From Methylophilus sp. (GTDB lineage Bacteria; Pseudomonadota; Gammaproteobacteria; Burkholderiales; Methylophilaceae): a stretch of 45,638 nucleotides of DNA. Shown here piece by piece: positions 36,583 through 45,483 of the stretch; positions within the stretch are counted from its first letter, which is position 1; every line of letters starts with the position of its first letter. The stretch lies in NCBI RefSeq assembly GCF_008015755.1, contig NZ_SSGF01000029.1:1-45638 (forward strand). Direction: 5' to 3'. Made by a program: the position numbers and the translations under genes. The notes under the pieces were generated by a model. The model worked only from the letters and a program-made list of their open reading frames with translations. It did not search any database and was not told the origin of the DNA.

Positions 36583-37578
36583 TTACTTGATACGGGATAA
36601 CAAGTCAGTAATCTTAACGCCGACTTCTGAGGTGCCGTTGAAGCCAGTGCCTGGTTTCATTGCCTTGAAGTGTTCTTTTACGGCGCTGTAATCTGCTTTA
36701 GGCAGTGGCACGTATTTGACTTCTTTGACCAGGTCTGGCGCGTTTTCCAGGTAGTAATTCACAAACGCTTTAATCTCTGGCTTGAACGCGGCTGAAGTCG
36801 CGTTTACGTAAATGAACAATGGGCGTGACAGCGGCTGATAAGTCCCATCCATCACGGTCGCTTCAGAGGGCAATACTGGTTTGCCGCCTTCTTTAGCCAC
36901 CACTGGTACGGCTTTCAGTTTGTCGGTGTTTTCCAGGTAGTAAGCCAGGCCGAAGTAAGCCATCCCGCCGTTGTTACCGGCTACGCCTTGCACCAGCACG
37001 TTGTCATCTTCAGACGGGGTGTAGTCAGTACGACTGGCTTTGGCTTTGCCATTTACAGCTTCAGTGAAGTAGTCGAAGGTACCAGAAGCAGTGCCAGGGC
37101 CATACAGGTTGATTGATTTATCTGGGTAAGTCGCGTTGACTTCTTTCCAGCTTTTCACTTTAGAGCCTGGCTCCCAGATTTTTTTCAGTTCAGCGACGGT
37201 GATTTGTTTCACCCAGTCATTTTTAGCGTTCACGACCACCGTCAAGGCATCGTAAGCAATCGGCAGTTCAATAAACTGCACGCCACCTTCTTTACACGCA
37301 TCGATTTCTTTTTGTGAAATCGGGCGGGAAGCATCTGAAATATCGGTTTCGCCACGGCAGAATTTCTTGAAGCCGCCGCCAGTGCCGGATTCGCCGACAG
37401 TGACCTTCACGCCTTTAGCGCGTTGGAATTCTTCAGCCACGGCCTCGGTAATCGGGTAAACCGTGCTAGAACCATCAATCTTGATGATTTTGTCCGCAGC
37501 CGCTGCTGAGTGAGCGAAGCTAAATGCCTGAACGATCAGACCGGCCATTAAAGTATTGCGGAACAAACGGGTTTTCAT
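36583..37578 (-). CDS. pstS: Phosphate-binding protein PstS
   Basis: 331-residue periplasmic binding protein with an N-terminal signal peptide cut after about residue 27 (SFAHSAAAA). Phosphate-site motifs are visible: [18 protein letters not shown] near the N-terminus, [19 protein letters not shown], and [14 protein letters not shown] precedes ATG 37578. A consensus PhoB box and -10 lie 44-77 bases upstream. It is the first gene of pstSCAB. Confidence 0.97.
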   Translation of the reverse strand: MKTRLFRNTLMAGLIVQAFSFAHSAAAADKIIKIDGSSTVYPITEAVAEEFQRAKGVKVTVGESGTGGGFKKFCRGETDISDASRPISQKEIDACKEGGVQFIELPIAYDALTVVVNAKNDWVKQITVAELKKIWEPGSKVKSWKEVNATYPDKSINLYGPGTASGTFDYFTEAVNGKAKASRTDYTPSEDDNVLVQGVAGNNGGMAYFGLAYYLENTDKLKAVPVVAKEGGKPVLPSEATVMDGTYQPLSRPLFIYVNATSAAFKPEIKAFVNYYLENAPDLVKEVKYVPLPKADYSAVKEHFKAMKPGTGFNGTSEVGVKITDLLSRIK

Positions 37579-37621
37579 CTATACACTCCTGTGATTGGTG
37601 TTGTCTGTTGTGATGCACGAA

Positions 37622-37655
37622 ATCATAAGAATTTTATATGACAGAAATGTGACAA
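37622..37655 (-). promoter_or_regulatory. PhoB box and -10 element of pstS
   Basis: On the minus strand TTGTCAC-ATTT-CTGTCAT (37655-37638) fits the 7-4-7 PhoB consensus. Exactly 10 bases later comes TATGAT (37627-37622) as the -10 box. This is the standard layout of a PhoB-activated promoter. Confidence 0.85.
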
Positions 37656-37660
37656 AAAAT

Positions 37661-37687
37661 AAAAAAGGCGCAGTCTGCGCCCTTTTT
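37661..37687. terminator. Terminator after pit
   Basis: GGCGCA (37667-37672) pairs with TGCGCC (37676-37681), flanked by A-run and T-run. On the minus strand it ends the DUF47-pit transcript just upstream of the pstS PhoB box. Confidence 0.8.
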
Positions 37688-37701
37688 ATTGCCTTTTTAG
37701 C

Positions 37702-38703
37702 TTACAGCAAGCTTTCACCAATATGGTAAGCAATCGCCGCCATGATCGCGGCGCAGGGAATGGTCAGCACCCAAGCCCACACAATTCGTGAGGCGAGGCC
37801 CCAGCGAACGGCGGTCATGCGACGGGATAGGCCGACACCGACAATCGCGCCGGTAATAGTGTGCGTGGTCGAGACCGGAATCCCCAGGCTGGTCGCCAGA
37901 AATAAGGCAATCGAGCCCGAGGTTTGTGCCGCAAAGCCACCCGTTGGGCGAATTTTGGTAATGCCCATGCCCATGGTGCGCACAATGCGCCAGCCGCCAA
38001 ACAGTGTGCCTAAGCCCATCGCTAGCTGGCAGGCGATCACTACCCAAAACGGTACATGAAAGTCACCGTGCAAATAACCATTGGCAAATAGCAATACCGT
38101 GATGATGCCCATGGTTTTTTGCGCATCGTTGGCGCCGTGGCCAAGGCTGAACAGCGAGGATGAAATAAATTGCAGCTTGTTAAAGCGGCTTTCTATTTTG
38201 TAGGGCGAGGATTTTTGAAACACCCACATAATGCCAATCGACAGCAGCAGCGCCAGTATCATGCCAAACAGGGGCGACAGGATAATCGCAATGCCAGTGC
38301 TGATCAGCTTGCTGCCTAAAATCACGCCTTTGGTGCCTGAGTGCGCCATGCCTGCACCGATCAAACCGCCGATCAAGGCGTGTGAGGAGGAGGAGGGGAT
38401 ACCAAACCACCAGGTGATGACGTTCCAGGCGATGGCGCCGAATAGCGCGCCAAAAATGACCGTGTTATTGACGATATTGGGGTCAATAATGCCTTTGCCT
38501 ACCGTATCAGCCACGTGCAGGCCAAAAAACATAAATGCGACAAAGTTAAAAAAGGCCGCCCAGATCACAGCGGCCTGCGGGGTCAGTAAACGGGTAGACA
38601 CCATGAGCGCAATCGAGTTGGCCGCATCGTGAAAACCGTTCATAAAGTCAAAGATCAGGGCGACGAAGACCAGCACCGCCATGACTAAAATCACATGATC
38701 CAT
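37702..38703 (-). CDS. pit: Low-affinity inorganic phosphate transporter, PiT family
   Basis: 333-residue membrane transporter with about ten helices. The duplicated PiT signature is visible as GFHDAANSIALMVSTR near the N-terminus and GHGANDAQKTMGII in the middle; VSTTHTITGAIVG is also typical. AGGAA precedes ATG 38703. It follows the DUF47 gene by 21 bases, the usual pair in which DUF47 modulates the transporter. Confidence 0.95.
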   Translation of the reverse strand: MDHVILVMAVLVFVALIFDFMNGFHDAANSIALMVSTRLLTPQAAVIWAAFFNFVAFMFFGLHVADTVGKGIIDPNIVNNTVIFGALFGAIAWNVITWWFGIPSSSSHALIGGLIGAGMAHSGTKGVILGSKLISTGIAIILSPLFGMILALLLSIGIMWVFQKSSPYKIESRFNKLQFISSSLFSLGHGANDAQKTMGIITVLLFANGYLHGDFHVPFWVVIACQLAMGLGTLFGGWRIVRTMGMGITKIRPTGGFAAQTSGSIALFLATSLGIPVSTTHTITGAIVGVGLSRRMTAVRWGLASRIVWAWVLTIPCAAIMAAIAYHIGESLL

Positions 38704-38724
38704 GTTGAGTTCCTGGTAACGGTC

Positions 38725-39381
38725 TTAAATACGTTCAAGCACAACGCCATGGATGACGTCAGCCACGTCTTCACAGCTGTCGACGGCTTCTTCAAACAAG
38801 TCATACAATTGTTTTGAGCGGATCAGTGTGCGTGCATCGTGGTCTTCAGAAAATAGCCGGTGCATGCCGGAGCGCATAATATGGTCTGCTTCGCCTTCGA
38901 TTTTGCTGATTTCTTCACAGGTGCGCAAAATACGCTCGGCATTTTTCATGTCAGACAGCATGTGTACTGCGTCCTGCACTTTTTCAGCTGCACGCAACAG
39001 GATTTGTGCCAGCGCCACCATTTCTGGTGTGAATTTGCTGTTGCCGTAAATCTCGACGCTTTGCGGAATCGCTTCCATATAGTCAATGATGTCATCCAGC
39101 GCCATCGCCAGTTCACGGATTTCGCGGCGGTCAAACGGGGTGATAAAGGTTTTGTGTAGCGACAGCAAGATTTCTTTGGTGTACTCGTCCGCCTCGGATT
39201 CAATGTCGCGAATATCGGAAAAATGTTTTTGGAACCCGGCCTGGTCAACCTCTGCAGCCATCAAGGCTAACACTTTGGAACCACGCACCGCACAATCGGC
39301 CAAACGGTTAAACAGTACAAAATAGTTATCGTTTCTGGGGCTGATTGCAGCCATGATGCGGCCAAAAGTGGCATTCGCCAT
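38725..39381 (-). CDS. DUF47 family PhoU-like regulator of phosphate transport
   Basis: 218-residue all-helical protein of the DUF47/TIGR00153 family, related to PhoU and usually encoded beside pit. The acidic, metal-binding-like repeats are visible (DIRDIESEADEYTKEI and ISKIEGEADHIMR). The ATG at 39381 (MANATFGRIMAAISPRN) has GGGAG upstream and fits the family start. An array of PhoB half-sites lies 30-70 bases upstream. Confidence 0.92.
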   Translation of the reverse strand: MANATFGRIMAAISPRNDNYFVLFNRLADCAVRGSKVLALMAAEVDQAGFQKHFSDIRDIESEADEYTKEILLSLHKTFITPFDRREIRELAMALDDIIDYMEAIPQSVEIYGNSKFTPEMVALAQILLRAAEKVQDAVHMLSDMKNAERILRTCEEISKIEGEADHIMRSGMHRLFSEDHDARTLIRSKQLYDLFEEAVDSCEDVADVIHGVVLERI

Positions 39382-39399
39382 TGGGTACTCCCTAGTGGT

Positions 39400-39451
39400 T
39401 TCAAAGTTTTGTGACAGGGATTTTACTATTTTGTGACAGTGTTTGTGACAA
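39400..39451 (-). promoter_or_regulatory. Array of PhoB-like half-sites before DUF47-pit
   Basis: GTGACAG at 39411-39417 and 39433-39439 and GTGACAA at 39445-39451 (read on the + strand) are copies of the PhoB half-site. Spacings are 22 and 12 bases. TTCAAAG at 39400-39406 is a degenerate fourth, 11 bases from the first. No good -10 box follows the last site, while TAGTAA between sites could be one, which would favour repression. Confidence 0.6.
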
Positions 39452-39514
39452 AAATCTGTATCTGAAACCGAAGCCAAGCGTGCTAATGGCGCAAAATCGC
39501 CGTTTTAGCTGCGG

Positions 39515-39520
39515 TATAAT
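39515..39520 (+). promoter_or_regulatory. -10 box of prfB
   Basis: A perfect TATAAT lies 31 bases before the prfB ATG. No good -35 box is seen at 17 bases, so activation or an extended -10 is possible. Confidence 0.45.
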
Positions 39521-39551
39521 GCTGCTTTTTACACAATTTAAAACCCATCCT

Positions 39552-40656
39552 ATGGAAGCCGAACAACTAAATGCCATCGCCAATGCCTTGAGCGATTTAA
39601 CCCAGCGTCACCTTGCCCTTCGGGGGTATCTTTGACTACGAAAACAAAGAGCAACGTTTAGCCGAAGTTAACGGCCTGCTTGAAGACCCCAAAGTGTGGG
39701 ATGACGCCGAAAAAGCGCAAAAGCTGGGCAAAGAAAAACGCATGCTGGAAACCGTGGTCATGACCCTGGACTCAGTGGCGCAATCGCTGACCGATAGCCA
39801 AGAGCTGTTTGACATGGCACGCGAAGAAAGCGATGACGATACGCTGCTCAGCGTCAGTGATGACGTACAAAAAGTCGAAAAAATCATCGCCGAGATGGAA
39901 TTTAAACGCATGTTTTCGCAGCCGATGGACGCCAACAACTGCTTTATTGAGTTTCAGTCTGGCAGTGGTGGCACCGAGGCACAAGACTGGGCAGGCATGT
40001 TGCTGCGCATGTATCTGCGTTATGTCGAGCGCAAAGGCTTTACGGTAGAAGTGCTTGAAGAGTCCGAGGGCGATATCGCCGGTATTAAAGGTGCGTCACT
40101 CAAGGTGAGTGGTGATTACGCGTTTGGTACTTTGCGTACTGAGAGCGGCGTGCATCGCTTGGTACGTAAATCTCCGTTTGATGCTAACTCCAAACGCCAC
40201 ACCAGTTTCGCCAGCGTGCAGATATTCCCCGAGGTCGATGATTCGATTGAAATTGAAATCAACCCGGCGGATTTGCGTATTGACACCTACCGTGCCAGCG
40301 GCGCTGGTGGTCAGCATATTAACAAGACCGATTCTGCGGTGCGGATTACCCACTTGCCGACCGGTGTTGTGGTGCAATGCCAAAACGACCGCTCACAGCA
40401 TAGAAACAAAGAAGAAGCGATGAATATGCTCAAAGGCGCGCTGTATAACCTCGAGCTGAGTAAGCGTAACGAAGAAAAACAGGCGCTGGAAGATGCCAAA
40501 ACCGATATTGGCTGGGGTCACCAGATCCGTAGTTACGTGTTGGACCAGGGCCGTATCAAAGACCTGCGTACGGGGGTCGAGATCGGCAATACGCAGGGCG
40601 TGCTCGATGGCGACTTGGATCCGTTTATTATGGAAAGCCTGAAACAGGGGATGTAA
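39552..40656 (+). CDS. prfB: Peptide chain release factor 2 (programmed +1 frameshift)
   Basis: RF2 reads UGA and UAA stop codons. The first 27 codons (39552-39632) end at CTT followed by an in-frame TGA; after a +1 shift, translation continues from GAC at 39634 to 40656, giving 367 residues in total. The frameshift signal (CGG GGG TAT CTT TGA C) has the internal Shine-Dalgarno-like G-run. The SPF tripeptide (VRKSPFD) and the catalytic GGQ ([14 protein letters not shown]) are present. lysS, often the next gene elsewhere, does not follow here. Confidence 0.97.
39621..39636 (+). promoter_or_regulatory. RF2 autoregulatory frameshift site
   Basis: CGGGGG acts as the internal Shine-Dalgarno, TAT the spacer, CTT the slippery codon, and TGA C the poor stop context. 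Low RF2 lets the ribosome slip +1; high RF2 terminates it. Confidence 0.95.
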
Positions 40657-40667
40657 TTTGCACTCAT

Positions 40668-40697
40668 AAAAAAGGCAGCGATTTCGCTGCCTTTTTT
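40668..40697. terminator. Bidirectional terminator between prfB and ychJ
   Basis: GGCAGCG (40674-40680), ATTT loop, CGCTGCC (40685-40691), with an A-run before and a T-run after. Serves both convergent operons. Confidence 0.9.
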
Positions 40698-40710
40698 ATT
40701 GCCCGACCAT

Positions 40711-41091
40711 TTAGTCAATCTGCCCGTCGATATACAGCCATTGCCCACTTGCACGGCTAAAGCGGCTGTGCTCGGTTAATTGCTCTTTCTTTTGTTGGCC
40801 GCTCTGGAAAGTCGCCACAAATTTCACTAACGCGTGCTCCGCATCGACTTGTGTATGCGACAGCACTTGCAGCTTGAGCCATTTAATACCCTTGAGGTCC
40901 TCTTGCGTCAGGGTGGCGGGGCGCGTATCAGCTTGCCAGGTTTGCAAAATATAGTCTGGCAACTTCAGTGCATAAGCGCTGTAACGTGAGCGCATCAGGC
41001 GTTCGGCATCGGGCGCGGCCAGTCCGTGATGTAATGGCTGGCAGCAGTCGCCATAGGGTTTTCCGCTATAGCAGGGGCAGGCGTTTTTCAT
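40711..41091 (-). CDS. ychJ: YchJ family SEC-C domain protein
   Basis: 126 residues. The N-terminal SEC-C zinc-binding motif is visible (CPCYSGKPYGDCCQP, residues 5-19), followed by the UPF0225/YchJ region (LMRSRYSAYALK). The SEC-C motif is also used by SecA for SecB and ribosome contacts, but the role of YchJ is unknown. It lies 3 bases after the ASCH gene, at the end of the prfC operon. Confidence 0.88.
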   Translation of the reverse strand: MKNACPCYSGKPYGDCCQPLHHGLAAPDAERLMRSRYSAYALKLPDYILQTWQADTRPATLTQEDLKGIKWLKLQVLSHTQVDAEHALVKFVATFQSGQQKKEQLTEHSRFSRASGQWLYIDGQID

Positions 41092-41094
41092 GGT

Positions 41095-41571
41095 TTAAAA
41101 CAGTTCCGCTTGTGCGGCTGGCGGCGCAGCCCGCAGTTGGTCGATATTAATCTCAAAAATCCCCAGCTTGCCAGCGCAAGGCATCAAGGGTAATGGCGTT
41201 GCTTGCGCAAATAAAAAGCCGTAATACTCTTGATGCACGCCACCAAAATGCGCGCGTTGTTCGCGGCTGATGCCTGCTGGCAACTCGCCAGGCTTGCTGC
41301 ACAACACCAGCCTCGCAATCCCGACCACACCGCCATAGTCTAGTTTGTCTTTGTCGGGGATAGGGATGTCGGTATGGTGTTTGATGTACTGGTAATACTC
41401 TTCATACAGGCCTTTGCTGGCATGAATGAGCACCGGTCCGCGATATTGCGTGCCCCAACTGCGGTCATCCACCAGCAGGTAGCCGTTTGCGATCAGCCAG
41501 GCAAACGGTTGCTTGAATGATAAGGCCTTGATGGCACCCGACAGACGATCAGGCTGCGCTGGCGTTGACAT
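41095..41571 (-). CDS. ASCH-domain protein
   Basis: 158 residues. The N-terminal region (IKALSFKQPFAWLIANGYLL, then RSWGTQYRGPVLIHASKG) is the ASCH pattern, a PUA-like beta-barrel that may bind RNA. Such proteins have been linked to RNA binding and, in some cases, to nuclease or deaminase-type activity on modified nucleosides. It starts 20 bases after the prfC stop and precedes ychJ by 3 bases, so the three form one operon. Confidence 0.8.
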   Translation of the reverse strand: MSTPAQPDRLSGAIKALSFKQPFAWLIANGYLLVDDRSWGTQYRGPVLIHASKGLYEEYYQYIKHHTDIPIPDKDKLDYGGVVGIARLVLCSKPGELPAGISREQRAHFGGVHQEYYGFLFAQATPLPLMPCAGKLGIFEINIDQLRAAPPAAQAELF

Positions 41572-41591
41572 GGTCTAACCGCGAATTAAGC

Positions 41592-43166
41592 TTAGGCAAT
41601 TTCCCGCGTTTCTTTAAACTCAATATCCGGATAACGCTCTTGCGCCATTTGCAGGTTCACGCGGTTAGGCGCCAGGTAGACGTAATCATCTGCGCTATCG
41701 AGGCCAACGTTAAAGCCGTATTTATCGGCAATTGCTTTCAGGTCGGCGTCACTGCCCTTGAGCCAGCGCGCGGTATAGCAGTCGTAGGGCTCAAACACCA
41801 TATCGACGCCGTATTCATGCTCCAGGCGGTGTGCCACCACGTCAAACTGCAACATACCCACAGCACCCAGAATCAGGTCGTTGGATAACAGCGGACGGAA
41901 CAGCTGTGCTGCGCCTTCTTCGGATAACTGCTTGAGGCCGATTTGTAACTGCTTCATTTTCATTGGGTTTTTAATGCGTGCGCGACGGAAAAACTCTGGC
42001 GCAAACGACGGGATGCCAATGAATTTAAGCGCTTCGTTCTCGGTAAACGTGTCGCCTAACTTGATGGTGCCGTGGTTAGGGATACCGATAATGTCACCCG
42101 AGTAAGCTTCGTCCATGATGGTACGGTCTTGCGCCATAAAGGTGATAGCGTTGTTAACGTTGAGCATCTTGCCAGAAGCGACTTGCTTGATTTTCATGCC
42201 ACGCTCAAAACGGCCAGAGCACACGCGCAAAAAGGCAATACGGTCGCGATGTTTGGGGTCCATGTTTGCCTGGATTTTAAACACAAAGCCCGCAAATTTC
42301 TCTTCGTTCGCGGCGACCGCGCGCGTGGCGGTGTTGCGCGCTTGCGGCGGTGGCGATAAATCGACCACCGCATCCAGCAGGGACTGCACACCAAAGTTAT
42401 TGACCGCTGAGCCAAAAAACACTGGCGTTTGCTTGCCGCTTAAATAACGCTCTTTGTTGAACTCGTTGGAGGCGCCGCGTACCAGTTCGATATCGACGCG
42501 CAACTCTTGCGCCTGATAGCCGATCAATTCATCCAGGCGTGGATTATCTAGGCCTTGAATGGTTTCTGAGGTGCCTTTTTCAGCACGCGGGTCAAAAAAC
42601 AAGATGGAGTCGTTGATCAGGCTATAGACGCCACGGAAAGTTTTACCCATGCCGATTGGCCAGGTCATGGGCGCACACTCCATGCCCAAGGTGGTTTCGA
42701 TTTCATCCAGCAATTCAATCGGTGCGCGGCTCTCGCGGTCCAGCTTGTTGATAAAGGTGATAATCGGTGTGTCACGCATGCGGCACACATTCAGCAGCTT
42801 GATGGTTTGCGCTTCTACACCATTTACCGAGTCAATCACCATCACGGCAGAGTCCACCGCTGTTAAGGTACGATAGGTATCTTCGGAGAAGTCATCATGG
42901 CCCGGTGTGTCTAGCAGGTTGACCATATGCTCGCGGTAAGGAAACTGCATGACGGAGGAGGTGACTGAAATACCGCGTTGCTTTTCCAGCTCCATCCAGT
43001 CCGAGGTGGCATGGCGCGCGGCTTTACGGCCACGCACTTCACCGGCGACCTGAATCGCGCCACCAAACCACAATAGTTTTTCTGTGAGTGTGGTTTTACC
43101 CGCATCCGGGTGCGAAATAATGGCAAAGGTACGGCGGCGTTCGACTTCTTGCTGCAAACTGGACAT
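41592..43166 (-). CDS. prfC: Peptide chain release factor 3
   Basis: 524-residue translational GTPase that recycles RF1 and RF2 after peptide release. G1 is [10 protein letters not shown] (about residues 18-27), G3 DTPGHDDF and G4 NKLDRE; the EF-G-like domains follow. The N-terminus [20 protein letters not shown] fits the family, so ATG 43166 is trusted. No Shine-Dalgarno precedes it: instead a 13-bp hairpin with a T-run ends 3 bases upstream. Confidence 0.97.
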   Translation of the reverse strand: MSSLQQEVERRRTFAIISHPDAGKTTLTEKLLWFGGAIQVAGEVRGRKAARHATSDWMELEKQRGISVTSSVMQFPYREHMVNLLDTPGHDDFSEDTYRTLTAVDSAVMVIDSVNGVEAQTIKLLNVCRMRDTPIITFINKLDRESRAPIELLDEIETTLGMECAPMTWPIGMGKTFRGVYSLINDSILFFDPRAEKGTSETIQGLDNPRLDELIGYQAQELRVDIELVRGASNEFNKERYLSGKQTPVFFGSAVNNFGVQSLLDAVVDLSPPPQARNTATRAVAANEEKFAGFVFKIQANMDPKHRDRIAFLRVCSGRFERGMKIKQVASGKMLNVNNAITFMAQDRTIMDEAYSGDIIGIPNHGTIKLGDTFTENEALKFIGIPSFAPEFFRRARIKNPMKMKQLQIGLKQLSEEGAAQLFRPLLSNDLILGAVGMLQFDVVAHRLEHEYGVDMVFEPYDCYTARWLKGSDADLKAIADKYGFNVGLDSADDYVYLAPNRVNLQMAQERYPDIEFKETREIA

Positions 43167-43169
43167 GAA

Positions 43170-43200
43170 AAAATAGCGCTTTGGGAAAAAGCGCTATTTT
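43170..43200 (-). terminator. Terminator-like hairpin abutting the prfC start codon
   Basis: AAAATAGCGCTTT (43170-43182) and AAAGCGCTATTTT (43188-43200) form a 13-bp perfect stem with a 5-base loop. In the minus direction the stem is followed by T-residues, then C and the prfC ATG. Confidence 0.75.
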
Positions 43201-43242
43201 AACTCAGATTTTAGATTGAACCTCATGACCGACCAACCCAGA

Positions 43243-43305
43243 TTATTTTCGCATCAGAAAGACAGCGATCGCGGCAAAAACAATCAGAATAATTAAACCT
43301 TCCAT
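43243..43305 (-). CDS. Possible 20-residue single-helix membrane peptide
   Basis: A short frame encodes MEGLIILIVFAAIAVFLMRK: one acidic residue, a 15-residue hydrophobic helix and a basic end, which is the layout of a one-helix membrane microprotein. It lies between acs and prfC on the same strand. The ribosome-binding site is weak (AAAGA about 8 bases upstream). Not recognised; it could be a chance frame. Confidence 0.35.
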   Translation of the reverse strand: MEGLIILIVFAAIAVFLMRK

Positions 43306-43333
43306 AGACTGTCTTTAAAAAACATTTTTTACT

Positions 43334-43385
43334 GCCGACGGACGCGGATAAACGCAGAGGGTTTCTTTGATTATCCGCATTTTTC
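43334..43385. repeat. Intergenic stem-loop downstream of acs
   Basis: GCGGATAA (43344-43351) and TTATCCGC (43371-43378) pair around a 19-base loop; the loop and flank read like the CTGCGTTTATCCGCGTCC-type dispersed repeats found in intergenic DNA of several bacteria. It lies just after the acs stop. The copy number in the genome is unknown. Confidence 0.4.
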
Positions 43386-43388
43386 GAC

Positions 43389-45365
43389 TTAATTAACGGG
43401 TTGTTTTAATTGCTCGAGAATGGCGGGGTTATCCAGCGTCGAAATATCTGACGTGATTTCCTCGCCTTTGGCCAGGCTGCGTAACAAGCGGCGCATGATC
43501 TTGCCGGAGCGGGTTTTTGGCAGGTTGTCGCCAAAACGGATTTCGTCAGGTTTGGCAATTGGGCCGATTTCTTTGCCTACCCACTCGCGCAACTCAGCGA
43601 CGATTTTCTTGGCTTCTTCGCCTTCTGGGCGTTTGCCTTTGAGTACGACATAAGCCACGACCGACTCACCTTTAATCGGGTGTGGTTTGCCTACGACGGC
43701 AGATTCGGCCACCAAATGGTTAGCGACCAATGCTGACTCAATCTCCATGGTGCCAAGGCGGTGACCAGACACGTTCAACACGTCGTCGATACGACCCATA
43801 ATGGTGAAGTTACCTGTGTCGGCATCACGCACGGCGCCGTCGCCAGCCAGGTATAAATTGCCGCCCAATTCCGCTGGAAAATAGCTGGTTTTATAACGCT
43901 CAGGGTCGTTATAAATGGTGCGTATCATCGATGGCCATGGCTTTTTAATCACCAAGAGGCCGCCGCTGCCCCAGGGAATCTCTTTACCGGTTTCATCGAC
44001 CACGTCGATATCAATGCCGGGGAAGGGCAGCGTGCAGGAGCCTGGCACCAGCGGCGTCGCGCCTGGTAAAGGGGTGATGACATGACCACCGGTTTCGGTT
44101 TGCCAGAAGGTATCGACAATCGGGCAGCGGTTGCCGCCGACTTGCTCGTAGTACCACATCCAGGCTTCCGGGTTGATCGGTTCACCGACGGTGCCTAGTA
44201 GACGCAGGCTGGATAAATCAAAGTGGTTAGGATGGGTAGTGAAGTCAGTTTCACCAGCTTTAATCAGTGAGCGGATCGCTGTCGGCGCGGTGTAAAACAC
44301 GCTGACTTTGTGGCGCTGGATCATCTCCCAGAAGCGGCCTGCGTTTGGGAAGGTCGGAATGCCTTCAAACACGATTTGCGTCGCGCCCATGGCGAGTGGC
44401 CCGTAGGTCACATAGCTGTGGCCGGTAATCCAGCCCACATCGGCCGTACACCAGTAGATATCCTCTGGCTTGATGTCAAAAGTCCAGCGCATGGTATTCA
44501 TGGCATGCAGCAAGTAACCGGCTGAGCTATGTTGCACGCCCTTGGGTTTGCCGGTAGAGCCTGAGGTGTAGAGTAAGAATAATGGGTGTTCAGCATCGAC
44601 CATCACCGGTTCACAGGTGTCCGCTTGATCGGCAATCAGGTCATGCCACCACACACATTTGCTATCCCAGGCCACGTCCTGGCCAGTTTTTTTAAACACC
44701 ACCATATGACGGATGCTGTCACAGCCGCCCATGGCAATACCTTCGTCGACCGCTTGTTTCAGTGGCAGGGTTTTGCCGCCACGGTATTGGCCGTCAGAAG
44801 TAATCACAGCGACCGCACCTGCATCGATAATCCGTTCATTCAGGCTTTTGGCTGAGAAGCCGCCAAATACCACGGAGTGGATAATACCCAAGCGTGCACA
44901 GGCTTGCATGGCAACGATGGCTTCAATGCCCATCGGCAGGTAAATAATGACGCGGTCACCCTTGGCCAGGTTAAGCGATTTCAAGCCATTGGCAAACTGA
45001 CACACCTGGTGATACAGCGCTTTGTAAGTGACATTTTTCACATCGCCGTTATCTGCTTCAAAAATAATGGCGGTCTTATTCGGGATGGTTTGCAGGTGCT
45101 TGTCCAAGCAATTGGCGGAGACGTTCAGTTCGCCATCTTCAAACCATTTATAGAAGGGCGCATTGTCCTGATTGAGCGTTTTTGTGAATGGCTTGTGCCA
45201 AATCAATAACTCGCGTGCCAGTTTGGCCCAAAATCCTTCGTAATCCTGCAATGCTTCTGCATGCAGACGCTGGTATTCCTCCATGCTGCCCACGGCCGCC
45301 TGGCTGGAAAAAGCCTTGCCCGGCGCAAATACGCGGTGTTCATGAAGTACAGATTCGATAGACAT
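43389..45365 (-). CDS. acs: Acetyl-CoA synthetase
   Basis: 658-residue AMP-forming ligase converting acetate, ATP and CoA to acetyl-CoA, cytoplasmic. The adenylation loop [12 protein letters not shown], the substrate region [11 protein letters not shown] and the C-terminal acetylation-site motif [11 protein letters not shown] (regulatory lysine) are all present. The ATG at 45365 ([16 protein letters not shown]) is preceded by GGGGGA; an upstream TTG at 45377 is less likely. It is divergent from the probable glnE. Confidence 0.97.
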   Translation of the reverse strand: MSIESVLHEHRVFAPGKAFSSQAAVGSMEEYQRLHAEALQDYEGFWAKLARELLIWHKPFTKTLNQDNAPFYKWFEDGELNVSANCLDKHLQTIPNKTAIIFEADNGDVKNVTYKALYHQVCQFANGLKSLNLAKGDRVIIYLPMGIEAIVAMQACARLGIIHSVVFGGFSAKSLNERIIDAGAVAVITSDGQYRGGKTLPLKQAVDEGIAMGGCDSIRHMVVFKKTGQDVAWDSKCVWWHDLIADQADTCEPVMVDAEHPLFLLYTSGSTGKPKGVQHSSAGYLLHAMNTMRWTFDIKPEDIYWCTADVGWITGHSYVTYGPLAMGATQIVFEGIPTFPNAGRFWEMIQRHKVSVFYTAPTAIRSLIKAGETDFTTHPNHFDLSSLRLLGTVGEPINPEAWMWYYEQVGGNRCPIVDTFWQTETGGHVITPLPGATPLVPGSCTLPFPGIDIDVVDETGKEIPWGSGGLLVIKKPWPSMIRTIYNDPERYKTSYFPAELGGNLYLAGDGAVRDADTGNFTIMGRIDDVLNVSGHRLGTMEIESALVANHLVAESAVVGKPHPIKGESVVAYVVLKGKRPEGEEAKKIVAELREWVGKEIGPIAKPDEIRFGDNLPKTRSGKIMRRLLRSLAKGEEITSDISTLDNPAILEQLKQPVN

Positions 45366-45437
45366 AGCGTCCCCCAAAAATCAATGTCAAAAAATGAAAG
45401 TGTGAGCGAACCTCAGGTATTATTGTTTTGGTTCTGA

Positions 45438-45443
45438 TTGACA
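45438..45443 (+). promoter_or_regulatory. Possible -35 box of the gene at 45484
   Basis: A perfect TTGACA, but the matching -10 at 17 bases is weak (TCATTA type). Tentative. Confidence 0.25.
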
Positions 45444-45483
45444 AACTCTCCGAGCACACAACTCATTACAAGAGCAAAAACTC

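Noticed and set aside
39552..39635. prfB as a pseudogene or sequencing error because of the in-frame TGA at codon 28
   Set aside because: The stop sits in the exact programmed frameshift context of RF2, and the rest of the protein is intact.
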